Positions 1-8,889 of a stretch of 64,000 bases of DNA are shown here, one piece after another (the stretch's first letter is position 1; each line of letters opens with the position of its first letter). The notes below the pieces were generated by a model. It worked only from the letters and a program-made list of their open reading frames with translations. It made no database searches and was not told where the DNA came from. The position numbers and the translations under genes are program-made. The DNA comes from Saccharopolyspora rectivirgula DSM 43747 (GTDB taxonomy: Bacteria; Actinomycetota; Actinomycetes; Mycobacteriales; Pseudonocardiaceae): NCBI RefSeq assembly GCF_000497205.1, contig NZ_AYJW01000012.1, positions 1 through 64,000 of the forward strand, read 5' to 3'.

Positions 1-537
1 CTGTTCGCCATGGGGCGCGACGGCATGGTCCCCGCGGTCTTCCGGAAGGTCCACCCCCACCTGCTCTCCGCGGTGGTCCCGGTGGCCTTGCTGCCGATCT
101 ACCCGCTGTCGTTCCTCGCCCAGCACCCGAACTTCCCCAGCTTCCCGCGGCTGTACGAAACCGGGTGGCCGCAGTTGCGGGACGCGGTGGTGGAGGCGTA
201 CCAGCAGCTCCCGCCGGAGACGCGCAGCAAGACCGTGGTCGTGGCCAGTCGCTACGACCTGGCCGGCCCGCTCGACGTGTACGGCAGGCCGGCCGGTCTG
301 CCTCGCGTCTACAGCCCGCACCGCGGCTACTGGTTCTTCGGGTCTCCTCCGGAATCGGCGGTCAACGTCTTGCACGTCGGCGAACCGGGCCCGTTGGCGG
401 AGTGCTTCCGCAGTGCGGAGCAGCTCGGCACGGTGGAGTCCGAGCTGGTCAACATCCCGCAAGGAGTGCCGGTGACGCTCTACCGGGACCGCGAGCAATC
501 CTGGCAGGTGCTGTGGCCCCGGCTGCGCACGATGTAG
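1..537 (+). CDS. Membrane glycosyltransferase (GT39-like), C-terminal part, 5' end outside window
   Basis: The reading frame is open at base 1 and ends in TAG at 535-537, so only the last ~178 residues are present. There is one hydrophobic stretch (about residues 20-40), then a soluble tail with the segments GWPQLRDAVVEAYQQLPPE, TVVVASRYDLAGPLDVYG and YSPHRGYWFFG. This type of tail is found after the membrane part of actinobacterial dolichyl-phosphate-mannose-like (GT39/ArnT-like) transferases, which move sugars from polyprenyl carriers at the outer membrane face. The first residues (FAMGRDGMVPAVFRKVHPH) instead resemble the cytoplasmic loop of APC permeases; I cannot tell whether that is chance. 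It runs convergently into the PrsW gene, with stop codons almost touching. Family call is moderately confident; substrate unknown. Confidence 0.55.
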   Translation: MFAMGRDGMVPAVFRKVHPHLLSAVVPVALLPIYPLSFLAQHPNFPSFPRLYETGWPQLRDAVVEAYQQLPPETRSKTVVVASRYDLAGPLDVYGRPAGLPRVYSPHRGYWFFGSPPESAVNVLHVGEPGPLAECFRSAEQLGTVESELVNIPQGVPVTLYRDREQSWQVLWPRLRTM

Positions 538-538
538 T

Positions 539-1900
539 TCAGCGCGGCCATTGCGGCCCCCGCTGCGGGGGCTGCTGCCCGGGTGGTGGAGCCGCTCCCG
601 GGAACTGCTGACGCGGTGGTTGCTGCGGCATCGGCTGCTGCTGCGGAGGGCGCGCCGGCTGCTGCGGCGCCTGCTGCGGCCCGCTCTGCGGGAGCGTGGG
701 CAACTGCTGCAGCTGGGCCGGCAAGGTGAAGAAACCGGACTGCTCGTGCCGCGCCCACGGGGGCGCCACCGGTTGCGGGGCCCTGCGGAAGAAGGTGTCC
801 CGAGCGACCCGCATCAGCCCGAGGATCGCCTGCTGGCGTTCGTGGAACTGCTGCGGGGAAACGGTGCGGCGAGCCGCGTGCGCGTGCAGCAGGGCCAATT
901 CGGTGGCGGCCAGCTGGTAGTCGCTCATGGCCCGCACCCCGGGCAAGCCGGCCTGGCCGCGCGCCCAGCGGCGGGCCTGCCGACGGCCGGACATCGTGCC
1001 CAGCATCTGGATGTCGTTCTGGTGCACCAGACCGCTGGGGATGTAGGCCGGCAGGTAGGTCTGGATCAGGCCGACGATCCGCTTGCGGTCCCGGACCAGC
1101 ACCACGACGACCGCGACGATCACCAGGAACTGGATCCCGTAGGCGAGCAAGCCGCCGACGAATCCGGCGATCGTGAGACTGCCGTTCCACAGCCCGTGCA
1201 GGAAAACGGCCCCGCACCAGCCGAGCACGGGGGCGATGACGCGGCCCGCGCCCCGGTGCGTCGCCGCGTAGGCGACGCCCAGCCCGGTCATGGCCGTATA
1301 GAGCGGGTGGCCGAGCGGGGCGATGACCCCCCGGAGGATCACCACGAACCAGACGCTCCCGTTGTAGATCCCCTGCATGTAGTAGGAGACGTTCTCCACC
1401 AGGGCGAAGCCGAGCCCGGACAACGCGGCGTAGACGATCCCGTCGGTCGGCCCGTCGAACTCCTGGGGGCGGTTCAGCAGCAGGTACAGCAGCAGCAGCC
1501 CCTTGCCGCTCTCCTCCACCAGGGGGGCGACCACCGAGGACGTGATCGCCTCCGCCGACTCCTCGCCCACGGCCGGGATCAACAGCACGTGCGTCGTGGT
1601 GTTGAGCAGCAGGGCGACGAATATCGCCACTCCGGCACCCCAGCTGAAGGCCAGGATCAAGTTCCCGCGTGGTTCGGGCTCCAACCGGTCGATGAGCAGG
1701 ATCAACGCCACCAGCACGATCGCCGTGGGCAGCGCCAGCAGCGACGCCACCACCACGTTGATCGGCCCGCCTTCGAACAGGTACAGGGCCAGCGCCAGCA
1801 GCAAGCAGATGCCGGAAAGCACCATTCCGACGATCAGCAAGACCGGGGTGCGGTTCGAGCTCCGTCCCGCCAGGATCGATTTCGGGCTGAGTCCGGGCAT
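539..1900 (-). CDS. PrsW family intramembrane metalloprotease
   Basis: 453 residues with about eight or nine hydrophobic segments between residues 18 and 270, then a ~130-residue hydrophilic tail ending in a Pro/Gln-rich stretch. The PrsW/CPBP-type motifs are visible: EESGK (129-133), FALVEN (165-170) and FLHGLWN (about 232-238), whose Glu and His residues are the predicted zinc ligands. PrsW proteases cleave anti-sigma factors or other membrane proteins within the bilayer; the actinobacterial members are mostly uncharacterised. The low-complexity C-terminus is typical of actinomycete versions and is probably cytoplasmic. It is a single gene, convergent with the glycosyltransferase. Substrate unknown. 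Family assignment is firm. Confidence 0.87.
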   Translation of the reverse strand: MPGLSPKSILAGRSSNRTPVLLIVGMVLSGICLLLALALYLFEGGPINVVVASLLALPTAIVLVALILLIDRLEPEPRGNLILAFSWGAGVAIFVALLLNTTTHVLLIPAVGEESAEAITSSVVAPLVEESGKGLLLLYLLLNRPQEFDGPTDGIVYAALSGLGFALVENVSYYMQGIYNGSVWFVVILRGVIAPLGHPLYTAMTGLGVAYAATHRGAGRVIAPVLGWCGAVFLHGLWNGSLTIAGFVGGLLAYGIQFLVIVAVVVVLVRDRKRIVGLIQTYLPAYIPSGLVHQNDIQMLGTMSGRRQARRWARGQAGLPGVRAMSDYQLAATELALLHAHAARRTVSPQQFHERQQAILGLMRVARDTFFRRAPQPVAPPWARHEQSGFFTLPAQLQQLPTLPQSGPQQAPQQPARPPQQQPMPQQPPRQQFPGAAPPPGQQPPQRGPQWPR

Positions 1901-2132
1901 GCCTGGAAGCCTAGAAGATCACCGGGGGTCACCGTGATCGGATCGGCGAAATCAACCCGGTGCTCCCAACAGGCGGAATGGGGACGAGCACAACGGGGAC
2001 AGAGGAGAACAAAAAGGACTCGGACTGTCTGATGTAGACCGCGCACCGCCAGCCGACCCACCGCGGCTGCACCGGCGCACCGGCCAGCAGCGCGCGAAGT
2101 TCCCGCCCAGCCGGGCGGGTGCGGCGCCGATC

Positions 2133-2159
2133 CCGCGGTGCTTCGTCACCGCACCGCGG
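2133..2159. terminator. GC-rich hairpin in the 1901-2243 intergenic region
   Basis: CCGCGGTGC (2133-2141) pairs perfectly with GCACCGCGG (2151-2159). A second hairpin, CCCGCCC-agcc-GGGCGGG, lies at 2102-2119. Both are downstream of the aminotransferase stop (2244) on the minus strand and could end its transcript. Neither has a T-tract, as is common in actinomycetes. I see no gene in 1901-2243; the AT-richer patch near 2005-2035 may hold the PrsW promoter. Confidence 0.45.
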
Positions 2160-2243
2160 ACCCGGCGCCACATCCGAGCCGAACGGCTTCGTCAACCGTG
2201 CAGCGCCATCACCGGCGGTCGCACGGACGTCCCGGCGCGCCGA

Positions 2244-3569
2244 TCATCCGTTCGGGTGATCAGCGCGGCTGTACAACTCCTGCTGCGCCACCGACAGCGA
2301 GTCGGTGAGGATCTGCAGCGCTTCGGAGGCTTCCTGCTCGGTCAGCGTCATCGGCGGGGCCAGGCGCAGCACGTTGCCGTACAGCCCGCCCTTGCCGATG
2401 AGCAGACCGCGGCTCTTGGACAGCTCCAGCACGCGCCCGGCAGCCGCCGCAGCAGGGCGGTCGGTGCCCGGCTCGACCAGTTCGACACCGATCATCAGTC
2501 CTTTTCCGCGGACATCGCCCATCAGCTGGCACTGCTGGGCGTGCCCGCGCAGGCCGTCCAGCAGTCGGGTGCCGAGCTTGGCCGCGTTGCTCTGCAGGTC
2601 GTGGTCGAGCAAGTAGTCCAGGGTGGCCCGCGCGCTGGCGGTGGCCACCGGGTTGCCGCCGAAGGTGGAGATGGAATTCGCGGTCAGCGAATCCATCAGC
2701 TCGGCTTCGGCCACGACTCCCCCGATCGCCATCCCGTTGGCGAGCCCCTTGGCGAAGGTCATCGCCGCCGGGGTCACCCCGTGCGCCTGGATGCCCCAGA
2801 AGTGCTCTCCCGTGCGTCCCCAACCGGTCTGCACCTCGTCGGAGATGAGGGGGATCCCGTACTCGTCGAGGACTTCCGCGAACGCGGCGAACAGGCCGTC
2901 CGGCGGAGTGGCGAAGCCACCGACCCCCTGGATCGGTTCGACGATCATGCACGCCACGTCACCGGACGTGGTCGTCTCGATCACCTGCCGGAGGTCGTCG
3001 GTGCACGCCGCGATGTAGTCGGCGTCGGAGAAGTCGCGGAACGGGCTGCGGTAGCGGTAACCGCCGTGCACGTAGCTGACCTTCACCGGGGACAGCGAGC
3101 TCGCCGACCACCCGCGATTGCCGGTCACCCCCATCGCGGCGAAGGAACGCCCGTGGTAGGAGTTGCGCAGCGCCAGGATCTGGTTGCTCCGCCGGTGCTG
3201 GGTGGCCAGCAGCAGAGCTGTCTCGTTCGCCTCGGTGCCGGAATTGGTGAAGAACACCTTCGGGTTCTTCATCCCGGACAGGCTGGCGATGCGCTCGGCG
3301 AGTTCGACCTGGTTGCGGATCAGGTACAGCGTCGAGGTGTGCAGGATGCCGGTGTCGACCTGCTTCCGGATGGCATCGCTGATCTCGGGGATGTCGTAGC
3401 CGATGGCGTTGGTCAGGATTCCGGCGAAGAAGTCCAGGTACGTGTTCCCGTCGGCATCGGTCACGTGCCGGCCGCTACCGCTGACGATTTCGATGGGCTG
3501 CTCGTAGTAGAGGGACAGCCAGTCGGGCATCACCGCCCGGTGCCGGGCAAGCAGGTCGTTGTCGCTCAT
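2244..3569 (-). CDS. Class III PLP-dependent aminotransferase (GABA / omega-amino acid type)
   Basis: 441 residues, full length for the class III (ornithine/GABA) aminotransferases, which move an omega-amino group from GABA, beta-alanine or similar donors to a 2-oxoacid. Visible are the PLP-pocket segment FTNSGTEANETAL, the carboxylate-binding stretch SDEVQTGWGRTGEHFWG, and the Schiff-base lysine in TFAKGLANGMAIGG. The ATG at 3569 is preceded by GGGAGA. The frame stays open far upstream, but that part is antisense to the PucR gene and is not coding. The gene is divergent from a PucR-type activator across ~140 bp, an arrangement common for GABA aminotransferase regulation. Substrate is inferred from context; GABA is the best guess. 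No adjacent succinate-semialdehyde dehydrogenase or permease is present. Confidence 0.85.
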   Translation of the reverse strand: MSDNDLLARHRAVMPDWLSLYYEQPIEIVSGSGRHVTDADGNTYLDFFAGILTNAIGYDIPEISDAIRKQVDTGILHTSTLYLIRNQVELAERIASLSGMKNPKVFFTNSGTEANETALLLATQHRRSNQILALRNSYHGRSFAAMGVTGNRGWSASSLSPVKVSYVHGGYRYRSPFRDFSDADYIAACTDDLRQVIETTTSGDVACMIVEPIQGVGGFATPPDGLFAAFAEVLDEYGIPLISDEVQTGWGRTGEHFWGIQAHGVTPAAMTFAKGLANGMAIGGVVAEAELMDSLTANSISTFGGNPVATASARATLDYLLDHDLQSNAAKLGTRLLDGLRGHAQQCQLMGDVRGKGLMIGVELVEPGTDRPAAAAAGRVLELSKSRGLLIGKGGLYGNVLRLAPPMTLTEQEASEALQILTDSLSVAQQELYSRADHPNG

Positions 3570-3710
3570 CACGTCTCCCACTCGGTCCGCTTTCGGCTCA
3601 GTGTCGTCCCGGGGAACAACCTGGCACCACCGACAAGCTGTTTTGTTCTCCGCCGCGGAGCAATACGGTGTGTCCACCCGTTCGTGATCGCGTGTCCGGG
3701 AAGGTTGGTG

Positions 3711-5354
3711 GTGGGCTTGACACCTCCGGATGAGCTGGCGCTGCCGACCGTGGCCGAGATCCTCGAGCTGCCGGAGTTGCGCTGCGGCAAACCCCGAGTG
3801 GTGGCCGGGGGATCCGGCCTGGACAACCGGGTTCGCTGGGTGCACGTCGCGGAAATAGCCGACATAGCACCGCTGTTGAGCGGCGGGGAACTGGTCTTGA
3901 CCACCGGTATCGCCCTCCCGGAGGACGCCGAGGGGTTGGGCCACTACCTGGCCGAGCTGGCCGCGGCCGGCTGCTCCGGGCTGGTCGTGGAACTGGTCCG
4001 CCGGTGGCAGGACCGGTTGCCGCAGGCCTTGGTGGACGCCGCGCACCAGCACGGCATGCCGTTGATAACCCTGGGCGAGGAGACGAAGTTCGTCTCGGTC
4101 ACCGAAGCCGTGATCGCCCGCATCCGGGACGCCCAGCTCGCCGAACTGCGCGCCACGCAGGCCGTGCACGAAGTGTTCACCGCACTGACCATGTCGGGGG
4201 CCGAACCGGCGGAGGTGCTGGCCGAAGCAGCTCGCCTCACCGACCGACCAGTGGTGCTGGAGACGCTGGCCCACCAGGTGCTGGCCTATGCCGCCGCCGG
4301 GAGGGATCCGGTGGCGCTGCTGTCCGGTTGGGTGGAGCGCTCCCGGGCCGCGGTGCAGCGCGGGCGCACCTGCTACCACCCCGAACCGGGCTGGCTGACC
4401 ACCGTGGTCGGTGCTCGGGGTGACGACTGGGGACGACTGGTGGTGCTGTGCGGCGGCCCACCACCGAACCGGTACATCGCGGTCGCCGAACGCGCGGCTT
4501 CGGTGCTCGCGGTGAACCGCCTGATGGACCGGGAGCGGGAGAGCCTGGAGCGGCAGGCCCACCGCGCCCTGCTGACCGGGGTCCTGGAGGGCTCGGTGGA
4601 ACCGGACGACCTGTCCGCCAGGTTGACCGGGCTCGGCATCCCGGTGGACCGCCCGCTGGCGGGCATGGCCGTGCGCCCGCGGACCGCGCAGGCCTGCGCA
4701 CCGGTCCTGGAGACCCAGCAGTTGCTGCGGGACCTGGCCGACTCGCTCGCGCTGGCCGCCCGCAGGGCCGGTCTGGCGGTGCTGGTCAGCGCGGTCGACG
4801 ACATGACGGTGCAGGCCCTGGTGGCGCTGCCGGACGAGGAGTCCGCCACGCCCGTGCTGCGCAAACTGGCCGCTGAGGTCCGGAATTCGGCGGTGGAGCA
4901 GGCCTTCCCGCCGCTGGTGGTCGCCGCCGGCGCCCCGGTTCGGCCGGCCACCGCAGCCCGGCAGACCCTCGCCGAAGCCGCCCAGGTAGCCGAAGCCGCG
5001 GACCAGATCGGGGACGGTTCGCGCGAACTGCACCAGCTGTCCGACGTCCGCCTGCGCGGCCTGCTGCACCTGCTGCGCGGCGACGAGCGGCTGCTCGCCT
5101 TCGCCGACCGGGAGCTGGAACCGCTGCGCGAGCACGGGCGGTTGCTGACCGCGCTGCGGCTGTACTGCCGACACGGCGGGAACAAGTCGGCCGCAGCGGC
5201 AGCCGCCCACCTGTCCCGAACCGCCTACTACGCCCAGTTGGCCCGCATCGAGCAGCTGCTCGGGGTGCGCCTGGACAGCCCGGAGTCGCTGGTGTCGCTG
5301 CACGTGGCGCTGCTCATCTGGGAAACCAACGGGGTCTTCCCGGAACGGGAGTGA
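3711..5354 (+). CDS. PucR/CdaR family transcriptional regulator
   Basis: 547 residues in the usual three-part layout: an N-terminal PucR domain (about 10-130, ELALPTVAEILELPELR onward), a central GGDEF-like CdaR segment (about 290-420), and a C-terminal PucR_C helix-turn-helix (YCRHGGNKSAAAAAAHLSR, about 480-500). These proteins sense small nitrogenous metabolites and regulate purine, GABA or amino-acid catabolism. The GTG at 3711 was chosen because GGGAAGG lies at 3698-3704 with good spacing; GTG 3708 and TTG 3705 are alternatives. It is transcribed divergently from the class III aminotransferase, which is its most likely target. Effector unknown. Confidence 0.87.
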   Translation: MGLTPPDELALPTVAEILELPELRCGKPRVVAGGSGLDNRVRWVHVAEIADIAPLLSGGELVLTTGIALPEDAEGLGHYLAELAAAGCSGLVVELVRRWQDRLPQALVDAAHQHGMPLITLGEETKFVSVTEAVIARIRDAQLAELRATQAVHEVFTALTMSGAEPAEVLAEAARLTDRPVVLETLAHQVLAYAAAGRDPVALLSGWVERSRAAVQRGRTCYHPEPGWLTTVVGARGDDWGRLVVLCGGPPPNRYIAVAERAASVLAVNRLMDRERESLERQAHRALLTGVLEGSVEPDDLSARLTGLGIPVDRPLAGMAVRPRTAQACAPVLETQQLLRDLADSLALAARRAGLAVLVSAVDDMTVQALVALPDEESATPVLRKLAAEVRNSAVEQAFPPLVVAAGAPVRPATAARQTLAEAAQVAEAADQIGDGSRELHQLSDVRLRGLLHLLRGDERLLAFADRELEPLREHGRLLTALRLYCRHGGNKSAAAAAAHLSRTAYYAQLARIEQLLGVRLDSPESLVSLHVALLIWETNGVFPERE

Positions 5355-5368
5355 GCTCCGGCGCGAGA

Positions 5369-5839
5369 TCACCTCGATTGCGGCACCAACCGGAAGACGC
5401 GGATCTGCCGCTCCCCGGCGCTCCGCTGGTAGTCGCGATAGGTCGGCCACTCGCGCACCAGCAGCTGCCACAACCGCTGCCGCTGCTGCCCGGTCGCCAG
5501 TTCGGCGCGCACCGGTATCCGCCGACCGTCCACGCACACCTGGGCGTGCGGGTGGGCCAGCAGGTTCGCCGACCAACCGGGGTGGCTGCCGCCGCCCCAG
5601 TTGGAACCGGCGACCACGAAATCGCTGCCGTCGGCGACGTACAGCAGTGGCACCGTGCGGGGCTGCCCGGTCTTCCGCCCGGTGGTGGTCAGCAGCAGCG
5701 AACGCATCCCGATCAACCGCAGCAAACCGACTCGCCCGGCGGTGCGCTGCTGGAGGGCGCGGTCCAGCGGCACCAGCAGCTTCCCCAAGCCGGTGGTGGC
5801 GAGTCGTCTCGCGACAGCGCGCAGCGGGTCCACGGTCAT
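5369..5839 (-). CDS. Deazaflavin (F420)-dependent nitroreductase family protein
   Basis: 156 residues of the split-barrel Ddn/FDOR-A family, which use reduced F420 to reduce quinones or nitro compounds. The family signature is visible: LLTTTGRKTGQPRTVPLLY (about 49-67), then SNWGGGSHPGWSANLLAHP (about 79-97), the F420-binding region. The start ATG overlaps the egtD stop in ATGA (5836-5839), so it should be translationally coupled to egtD and is the last cistron of the ergothioneine operon. No signal peptide. The physiological substrate is unknown; a link to ergothioneine redox chemistry is only inferred from position. It is convergent with pucR. Confidence 0.85.
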   Translation of the reverse strand: MTVDPLRAVARRLATTGLGKLLVPLDRALQQRTAGRVGLLRLIGMRSLLLTTTGRKTGQPRTVPLLYVADGSDFVVAGSNWGGGSHPGWSANLLAHPHAQVCVDGRRIPVRAELATGQQRQRLWQLLVREWPTYRDYQRSAGERQIRVFRLVPQSR

Positions 5840-6804
5840 GCGGTCGCCAGCGCCAGGGCGAAGTCGCCGGCCTCGTCGGTCCACCAGCACTGCAGGCTGA
5901 AGCCGGCCGCGGTGAGCTCCTCGTGCACCTGCTGCTGGGTGAATTTGGCGGACACTTCCGTGCGGAGTTCCTCGCCTTCGGCGAAGTCCACCGTCATGTC
6001 CAACGCGGACAACCGGACCCGCATCGGGCGCAGCGCCCGGAGCCGCATTTCCATCCACTGCTGCTCGGTGTTCCAGACCGCCACGTGGGCGAAGTCCTCC
6101 GGCGCGAAATCCGCCGCCAGTTCCCGGTTGAGCACGTGCAGGACGTTGCGGTTGAACTCGGCCGTCACCCCGCGTGCGTCGTCGTAGGCGCTCACCAACC
6201 GGTCCGTGGCCTTGACCAGGTCCGCTCCCAGCAGCAACCATTCCCCCGCGGCCAGCGCCGCGTGCGCTGCGGCGAAGAACGCGGCCCGTTCCGCGGGCAG
6301 CAGGTTCCCTATGGTGCCGCCGAGGAAGGTGAGCACCCCGGGTGAGGCGATGCGCAGTTCTGCCAGTCCCCGGGTGAAGTCGTCCACGATCCCGGTGACC
6401 TCCACCTCCGGGTAGTCCGCCGCGATGGCTGCGACCGTGTTCTGCAGCGCTTCCCGGGAAACGTCCAACGGGGTGTACTGCCGCAGGGTTCCAGCTCCGG
6501 TGAGGGCGTTGAGCAGGAGCCGGGTCTTCTCGGCCGAGCCGGCCCCCAGCTCGCAGAGGGCAGCCGCTTTGGTCAGCTCGGCGATGTCCATCGCGTGCTG
6601 CTGCAGGATCTGCTGCTCGGCACGGGTTTGGTAGTACTCCGGCAGTCGAGTGATGCGCTCGAAGAGCTCGCTGCCGGTGGCGTCGTAGAACCACTTCGGC
6701 GACAGCCACTTCGGGTCGCTGGTGAGCCCGGCGCGCACGTCGGCCCGCAGCTGGTGCGCTGCGTCCTGTTCGGTGAACCGCACGAGGAGACTCGGATCAG
6801 TCAT
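5836..6804 (-). CDS. egtD: L-histidine N(alpha)-methyltransferase EgtD
   Basis: 322 residues, the normal EgtD length. The enzyme trimethylates histidine with three SAM molecules to give hercynine, the first ergothioneine intermediate. The family signature YDATGSELFERITRLPEYY (40-58) and the SAM loop ELGAGSAEKT (85-94) are clear, followed by LGGTIGNLLPAERAAF. Cytosolic. The start ATG at 6804 lies 8 nt inside the end of egtC, and the stop overlaps the start of the nitroreductase gene, so the five cistrons appear coupled. Identification is firm, supported by egtA, egtB and egtC in the same operon. Confidence 0.96.
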   Translation of the reverse strand: MTDPSLLVRFTEQDAAHQLRADVRAGLTSDPKWLSPKWFYDATGSELFERITRLPEYYQTRAEQQILQQHAMDIAELTKAAALCELGAGSAEKTRLLLNALTGAGTLRQYTPLDVSREALQNTVAAIAADYPEVEVTGIVDDFTRGLAELRIASPGVLTFLGGTIGNLLPAERAAFFAAAHAALAAGEWLLLGADLVKATDRLVSAYDDARGVTAEFNRNVLHVLNRELAADFAPEDFAHVAVWNTEQQWMEMRLRALRPMRVRLSALDMTVDFAEGEELRTEVSAKFTQQQVHEELTAAGFSLQCWWTDEAGDFALALATA

Positions 6805-7555
6805 AGCTCTCCGTTCCGGGAATCGGCGTCATGGTCACTCGTCCGGGCACCGCGGTCAGCAGCTGCCGGTCCGGCACTCGCTGCCACTCCACGGCCGGGC
6901 CGAACGGTTCGGAAGCGACGGTCACCGAACTCCGGGTGCGCCGCACCCACAGCGCGTGGGTCCAGGTCGTGGCGAACAGCTGGTCGCCGTCGGTCAGCAG
7001 GAAGTTCAACCGCGACCCCGGGGCGCACTGCTCGACCTCGACGAGCAGGGAGCGGATCGCTTTTCCCGGTTCCACGCCCTGTTCCAGGAGCTGGTGCAAC
7101 AACGCCCACAGCACCGCCGAATCGGTCGGCGCCGGCAGGGTCATCAGGGCGGCCGGGTCCAGCCGGGAAGCGATGCTGCTCAACGAATTCGGCCAGCCGA
7201 TGACCTTCCCGTTGTGGCTGAACAGCCATTTCCCGCTGCGGAACGGTGCGCACGCCGCCGGGCTCAGGGGCATGCCGACGGTGGCCGAGCGCACTGCGCC
7301 GACCACCGCGGTGCTGCGGACGATCCGGGCGACTTCCCGGAAGGCCTCGTCCGTCCAGATCGGCCTGTCGTTGCGGTACACCGCTGGAGCTTCCGGGGTG
7401 TCGTACCAGCCGACGCCGAACCCGTCGGCGTTGATCTTCCCGCCCCCGCGCATGTCCGCGGGGGCCCAGGACTGCTCCAGCAGCGAGTGCTCCGGTTCCA
7501 GCAGCAGCCCGGAGAGGGTGGTCGCAGGACCGAGGTACCCCACGTGCCGGCACAT
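6797..7555 (-). CDS. egtC: Gamma-glutamyl-hercynylcysteine sulfoxide hydrolase EgtC
   Basis: 252-residue class II (Ntn) glutamine amidotransferase-like hydrolase. Cys2 directly after the initiator Met (MCRHVGYLGP) is the expected N-terminal nucleophile. GGGKINADGFGVGWY and FSHNGKVIGWP are the conserved pocket segments. EgtC removes gamma-glutamate from the sulfoxide made by EgtB. The start shares one base with the egtB stop (TGATG at 7553-7557), which fixes it against longer upstream in-frame alternatives that would lack the N-terminal Cys. Cytosolic. Firm call. Confidence 0.95.
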   Translation of the reverse strand: MCRHVGYLGPATTLSGLLLEPEHSLLEQSWAPADMRGGGKINADGFGVGWYDTPEAPAVYRNDRPIWTDEAFREVARIVRSTAVVGAVRSATVGMPLSPAACAPFRSGKWLFSHNGKVIGWPNSLSSIASRLDPAALMTLPAPTDSAVLWALLHQLLEQGVEPGKAIRSLLVEVEQCAPGSRLNFLLTDGDQLFATTWTHALWVRRTRSSVTVASEPFGPAVEWQRVPDRQLLTAVPGRVTMTPIPGTESYD

Positions 7556-8889
7556 CAGCCGACCTCTCCCCGGCGCGGGGTGCGGGCCAGGCGGAATCCG
7601 GCGAATATCTGCCGGCGGATGGGGAAGTCCCAGTTCCGGAAGGTGCCCCGGCACGCCAGCGGGTCGGTGCCGAACGAGCCTCCGCGCAGCACTTTGTAGT
7701 CGCTGCCGAAGAAGACCTCCGAGTACTCCCGGTACGGGAACGCGGTGAACCCCGGGTAGGGCAGGAAGTCGGAAGAGGTCCACTCCCACACGTCACCGAT
7801 CAGCTGCCGCGCCCCGCACGGGGCGGCCCCGGCCGGATAGGCGCCTGCGGGGGCCGGTTGCAGGTGCCGCTGTCCGAGGTTGGCGTGCTGCGGCCCGGGA
7901 TCTGCGTCTCCCCACGGATACCGCCGGGAGCGCCCGGTGCGGGGGTCGAACCGGGCCGCCTTCTCCCACTCCTGCTCGGTGGGCAGGCGTTTGCCGGCCC
8001 ACGCGGCGTAGGCCTCGGCCTCGTAGTAGCTGACGTGCACCACGGGTTCCTCCGGCGGCACCGGCTCGAAGTAGCCGAATCGCCGGCGGATCCAGCTGTC
8101 CCCGTCGCGCCGCCAGAACCGGGGCGCGGACAGGTTCGCGTGCTGCCGGTAGGCCCAGCCCGCTGCGCTCCACCAGCGCTCCTGCTGGTAGCCGCCGTCC
8201 TCGATGAACTGCTGGTACTGCCCGTTGGTCACCGGCGTGGTGTCGATGAAGAAGCTGTCCACGAACACCTCGTGCGCCGGGCGCTCGTTGTCCAGCGCCC
8301 ACGGTTCGGTGGAGGTGCCCATGGTGAACGGCCCGGCGGGGACCAGCACTTCTTCCGGCAGGGCTGCGGTGTCCGTCGCGGCCGGCGGGGGTTCCGCGGC
8401 GAGCACCGGTGGTCCGGTGCGCAGCTGGTGCGTGGCCAGCATGGTCTCGTCGTGCTGCTGCTCGTGCTGGGCGATCATGCCGAAGGCGAACGCGCTTTCC
8501 ACCAACCGGCGGCCCCGCAGCGGATTCCGCTGGAGGACGTCCAAGGCCTTGTCGCGGACTTCACCGACGTAGTCGCGCGCCTCGGCCGGCCCCAGGAGCG
8601 GCAGTTGCGGGCGTTCTGCCCGCGGGTGCTGGAAGGCGTCGTAGAGGTCGTCGATGTCCGGGCGGAGCGGTTCGACCCCACCGACGTCCCGCACCAGCCA
8701 GATCTCCTCCTGGCTGCCGATGTGCGCCAGGTCCCACACCAGCGGCGACATCAGCGGGGAGTGCTGCCGGACCAGGTCGTGCTCGTCGACCGCTTCGGTG
8801 AGCAGGGCGCTGCGCTGCCGGGTGCGGGTCAGTTCCGCAGCGACGTGGGAGCGCAGCTCTTCGGTGGTCATTTCGTCCAGGTCAGGCAT
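7555..8889 (-). CDS. egtB: Iron(II)-dependent ergothioneine sulfoxide synthase EgtB
   Basis: 444 residues, matching mycobacterial EgtB. An N-terminal DinB-like four-helix region carries the three iron-binding histidines: His56 in DLAHIGSQEE and His142/His146 in QHEQQHDE. The C-terminal FGE-sulfatase (C-type lectin-like) domain has the usual segments FFIDTTPVTNGQYQQFI, KRLPTEQEWEKAAR, GDVWEWTSSDF and RGGSFGTDP. EgtB joins hercynine to gamma-glutamylcysteine with O2, which requires EgtA upstream. Its ATG is 8 nt inside egtA. Firm call. Confidence 0.96.
   Translation of the reverse strand: MPDLDEMTTEELRSHVAAELTRTRQRSALLTEAVDEHDLVRQHSPLMSPLVWDLAHIGSQEEIWLVRDVGGVEPLRPDIDDLYDAFQHPRAERPQLPLLGPAEARDYVGEVRDKALDVLQRNPLRGRRLVESAFAFGMIAQHEQQHDETMLATHQLRTGPPVLAAEPPPAATDTAALPEEVLVPAGPFTMGTSTEPWALDNERPAHEVFVDSFFIDTTPVTNGQYQQFIEDGGYQQERWWSAAGWAYRQHANLSAPRFWRRDGDSWIRRRFGYFEPVPPEEPVVHVSYYEAEAYAAWAGKRLPTEQEWEKAARFDPRTGRSRRYPWGDADPGPQHANLGQRHLQPAPAGAYPAGAAPCGARQLIGDVWEWTSSDFLPYPGFTAFPYREYSEVFFGSDYKVLRGGSFGTDPLACRGTFRNWDFPIRRQIFAGFRLARTPRRGEVG

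Noticed and set aside
551-2032. 493-codon plus-strand frame opposite PrsW
   Set aside because: Composition is Gln/Arg/His-rich antisense of a membrane protein; no domain visible.
2256-3710. Plus-strand open frame upstream of the PucR start
   Set aside because: It is antisense to the aminotransferase and has no conserved sequence. PucR homology begins just after 3711.
2244-5576. Very long minus-strand open frame (1110 codons) extending the aminotransferase
   Set aside because: The part beyond 3569 is antisense to the clear PucR gene and is Arg/Gly/Gln-rich filler produced by high GC. The true start has an SD at 3569.
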